A model generated the notes under the pieces. The model made no database searches, was not told where the DNA came from, and saw only the letters and a list, made by a program, of their open reading frames with translations. Position numbers and translations under genes: made by a program. Below, in pieces: positions 14,262 to 14,569 of a stretch of 14,569 bases of DNA. Origin of the DNA: CAZJJK01 sp964546285 (GTDB lineage Bacteria > Spirochaetota > Spirochaetia > Treponematales > Breznakiellaceae); assembly GCA_964546285.1 (NCBI GenBank), contig CAZJJK010000087.1, forward strand, positions 1-14,569, read 5' to 3'. Each line of letters opens with the position of its first letter. Position 1 is the stretch's first letter.

Positions 14262-14569
14262 TGGTCAGCCCCCCCTAATTCAAAAATGCTTTGACTATTC
14301 TAAAACGCGATAAACTAAGCAAAATATAACTATAGGCTCGTCTCTCTAAACCGTTAAAACTTCAAAGGTCCATAGCGATTAAACCCCAATAATCAAGAGG
14401 GAAGATTATCTTTAGTATAAATATCGATATATCTTCATAACGCTATAGCCGCGAGAACTTCACATCTCGGCAAGTGGCTTTCACAATAAGTTCGATTACA
14501 CAATATTCACACAGTTGAGGTTCTTGCAAAAGTCGCTTACTTTCGCAAGAACCTCTCACAGTTTTATTG
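14262..14569. other. Gene-free right end: glycoside hydrolase leader and palindromic repeat
   Basis: No ORF or RNA gene is recognisable here. On the minus strand TAGAAT (14302-14297), the same hexamer as in the hnd promoter, lies 36 nt upstream of the hydrolase ATG and could be its -10 box, but no good -35 box accompanies it. Minor features are a 10-bp palindrome ATATCGATAT (14421-14430) and a small bulged hairpin (14448-14471). The right end carries the repeat hairpin described separately. Confidence 0.5.
14515..14555. repeat. Palindromic copy 2 of the dispersed repeat (39-nt hairpin)
   Basis: The left arm GAGGTTCTTGCAAAAGT (14517-14533) pairs with ACTTTCGCAAGAACCTC (14539-14555) over 17 bp with one mismatch around the loop CGCTT. 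Positions 14515-14533 are identical to 1368-1386. A long, near-perfect stem without a T-run is more like a repetitive extragenic palindrome or the fused ends of a small mobile element than a terminator. It may continue past the window edge. Confidence 0.7.

Noticed and set aside
14400..14569. CRISPR-like or tandem repeat array at the right end
   Set aside because: Only one palindrome is present, with no regularly spaced direct repeats.

Overview
The window looks like chromosomal DNA from a strictly anaerobic, fermentative, Gram-negative-type bacterium. A host-associated spirochaete of the Treponema group is my best guess. The reasons are the HndABCD-type [FeFe] hydrogenase, a lipobox lipoprotein, two Sec-exported proteins of unknown function, and a PilZ protein. 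This taxonomic guess is an inference: no rRNA or other marker gene is present. There is no transposase, phage gene or CRISPR array.

Layout. At the left edge is the 5' end of a minus-strand tRNA gene with a near-consensus promoter (TTGACA-17-TATATT). Divergent from it are a PilZ-domain protein (144-494) and an exported protein of unknown function (506-1312). A short gap (1313-1543) carries one copy of a repeat that recurs at the far right end, plus the terminator of the hydrogenase operon. From 6603 down to 1544 (minus strand) runs hndA - HATPase - hndB - hndC - hndD. Upstream of it, on the same strand, is a lipoprotein gene (6704-7474). A structured gap of about 400 bp separates this from a plus-strand acyl-CoA synthetase (7878-9596) with a clear terminator. 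Next is an exported protein with four tandem beta-type repeats (9814-10791), which converges on and overlaps by 4 nt a large minus-strand family 2 glycoside hydrolase (10788-14261). The last 308 bases contain no gene but do contain a strong palindromic copy of the repeat.

How the genes work together. The four Hnd subunits carry all the expected cluster ligands: NuoE-like HndA, thioredoxin-like ferredoxin HndB, NuoF-like flavoprotein HndC with extra ferredoxin domains, and the H-cluster subunit HndD. The predicted role is reversible H2 formation from NAD(P)H, probably together with reduced ferredoxin (electron confurcation), for disposal of fermentation electrons. A small histidine-kinase-type ATPase with no phosphoacceptor histidine is translated from within the operon and is the most interesting part of the window. 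The glycoside hydrolase has no signal peptide, so it should act on imported oligosaccharides that would feed the fermentation. The other genes have no demonstrable link to the hydrogenase.

The most notable non-coding signals are: a repeat of 19 bp at 1368 and 14515, the latter copy being a 39-nt hairpin; poly-G Shine-Dalgarno tracts before three genes; stop codons embedded in Shine-Dalgarno sites at two hnd junctions; and dyad symmetries upstream of the acyl-CoA synthetase and of the repeat protein.
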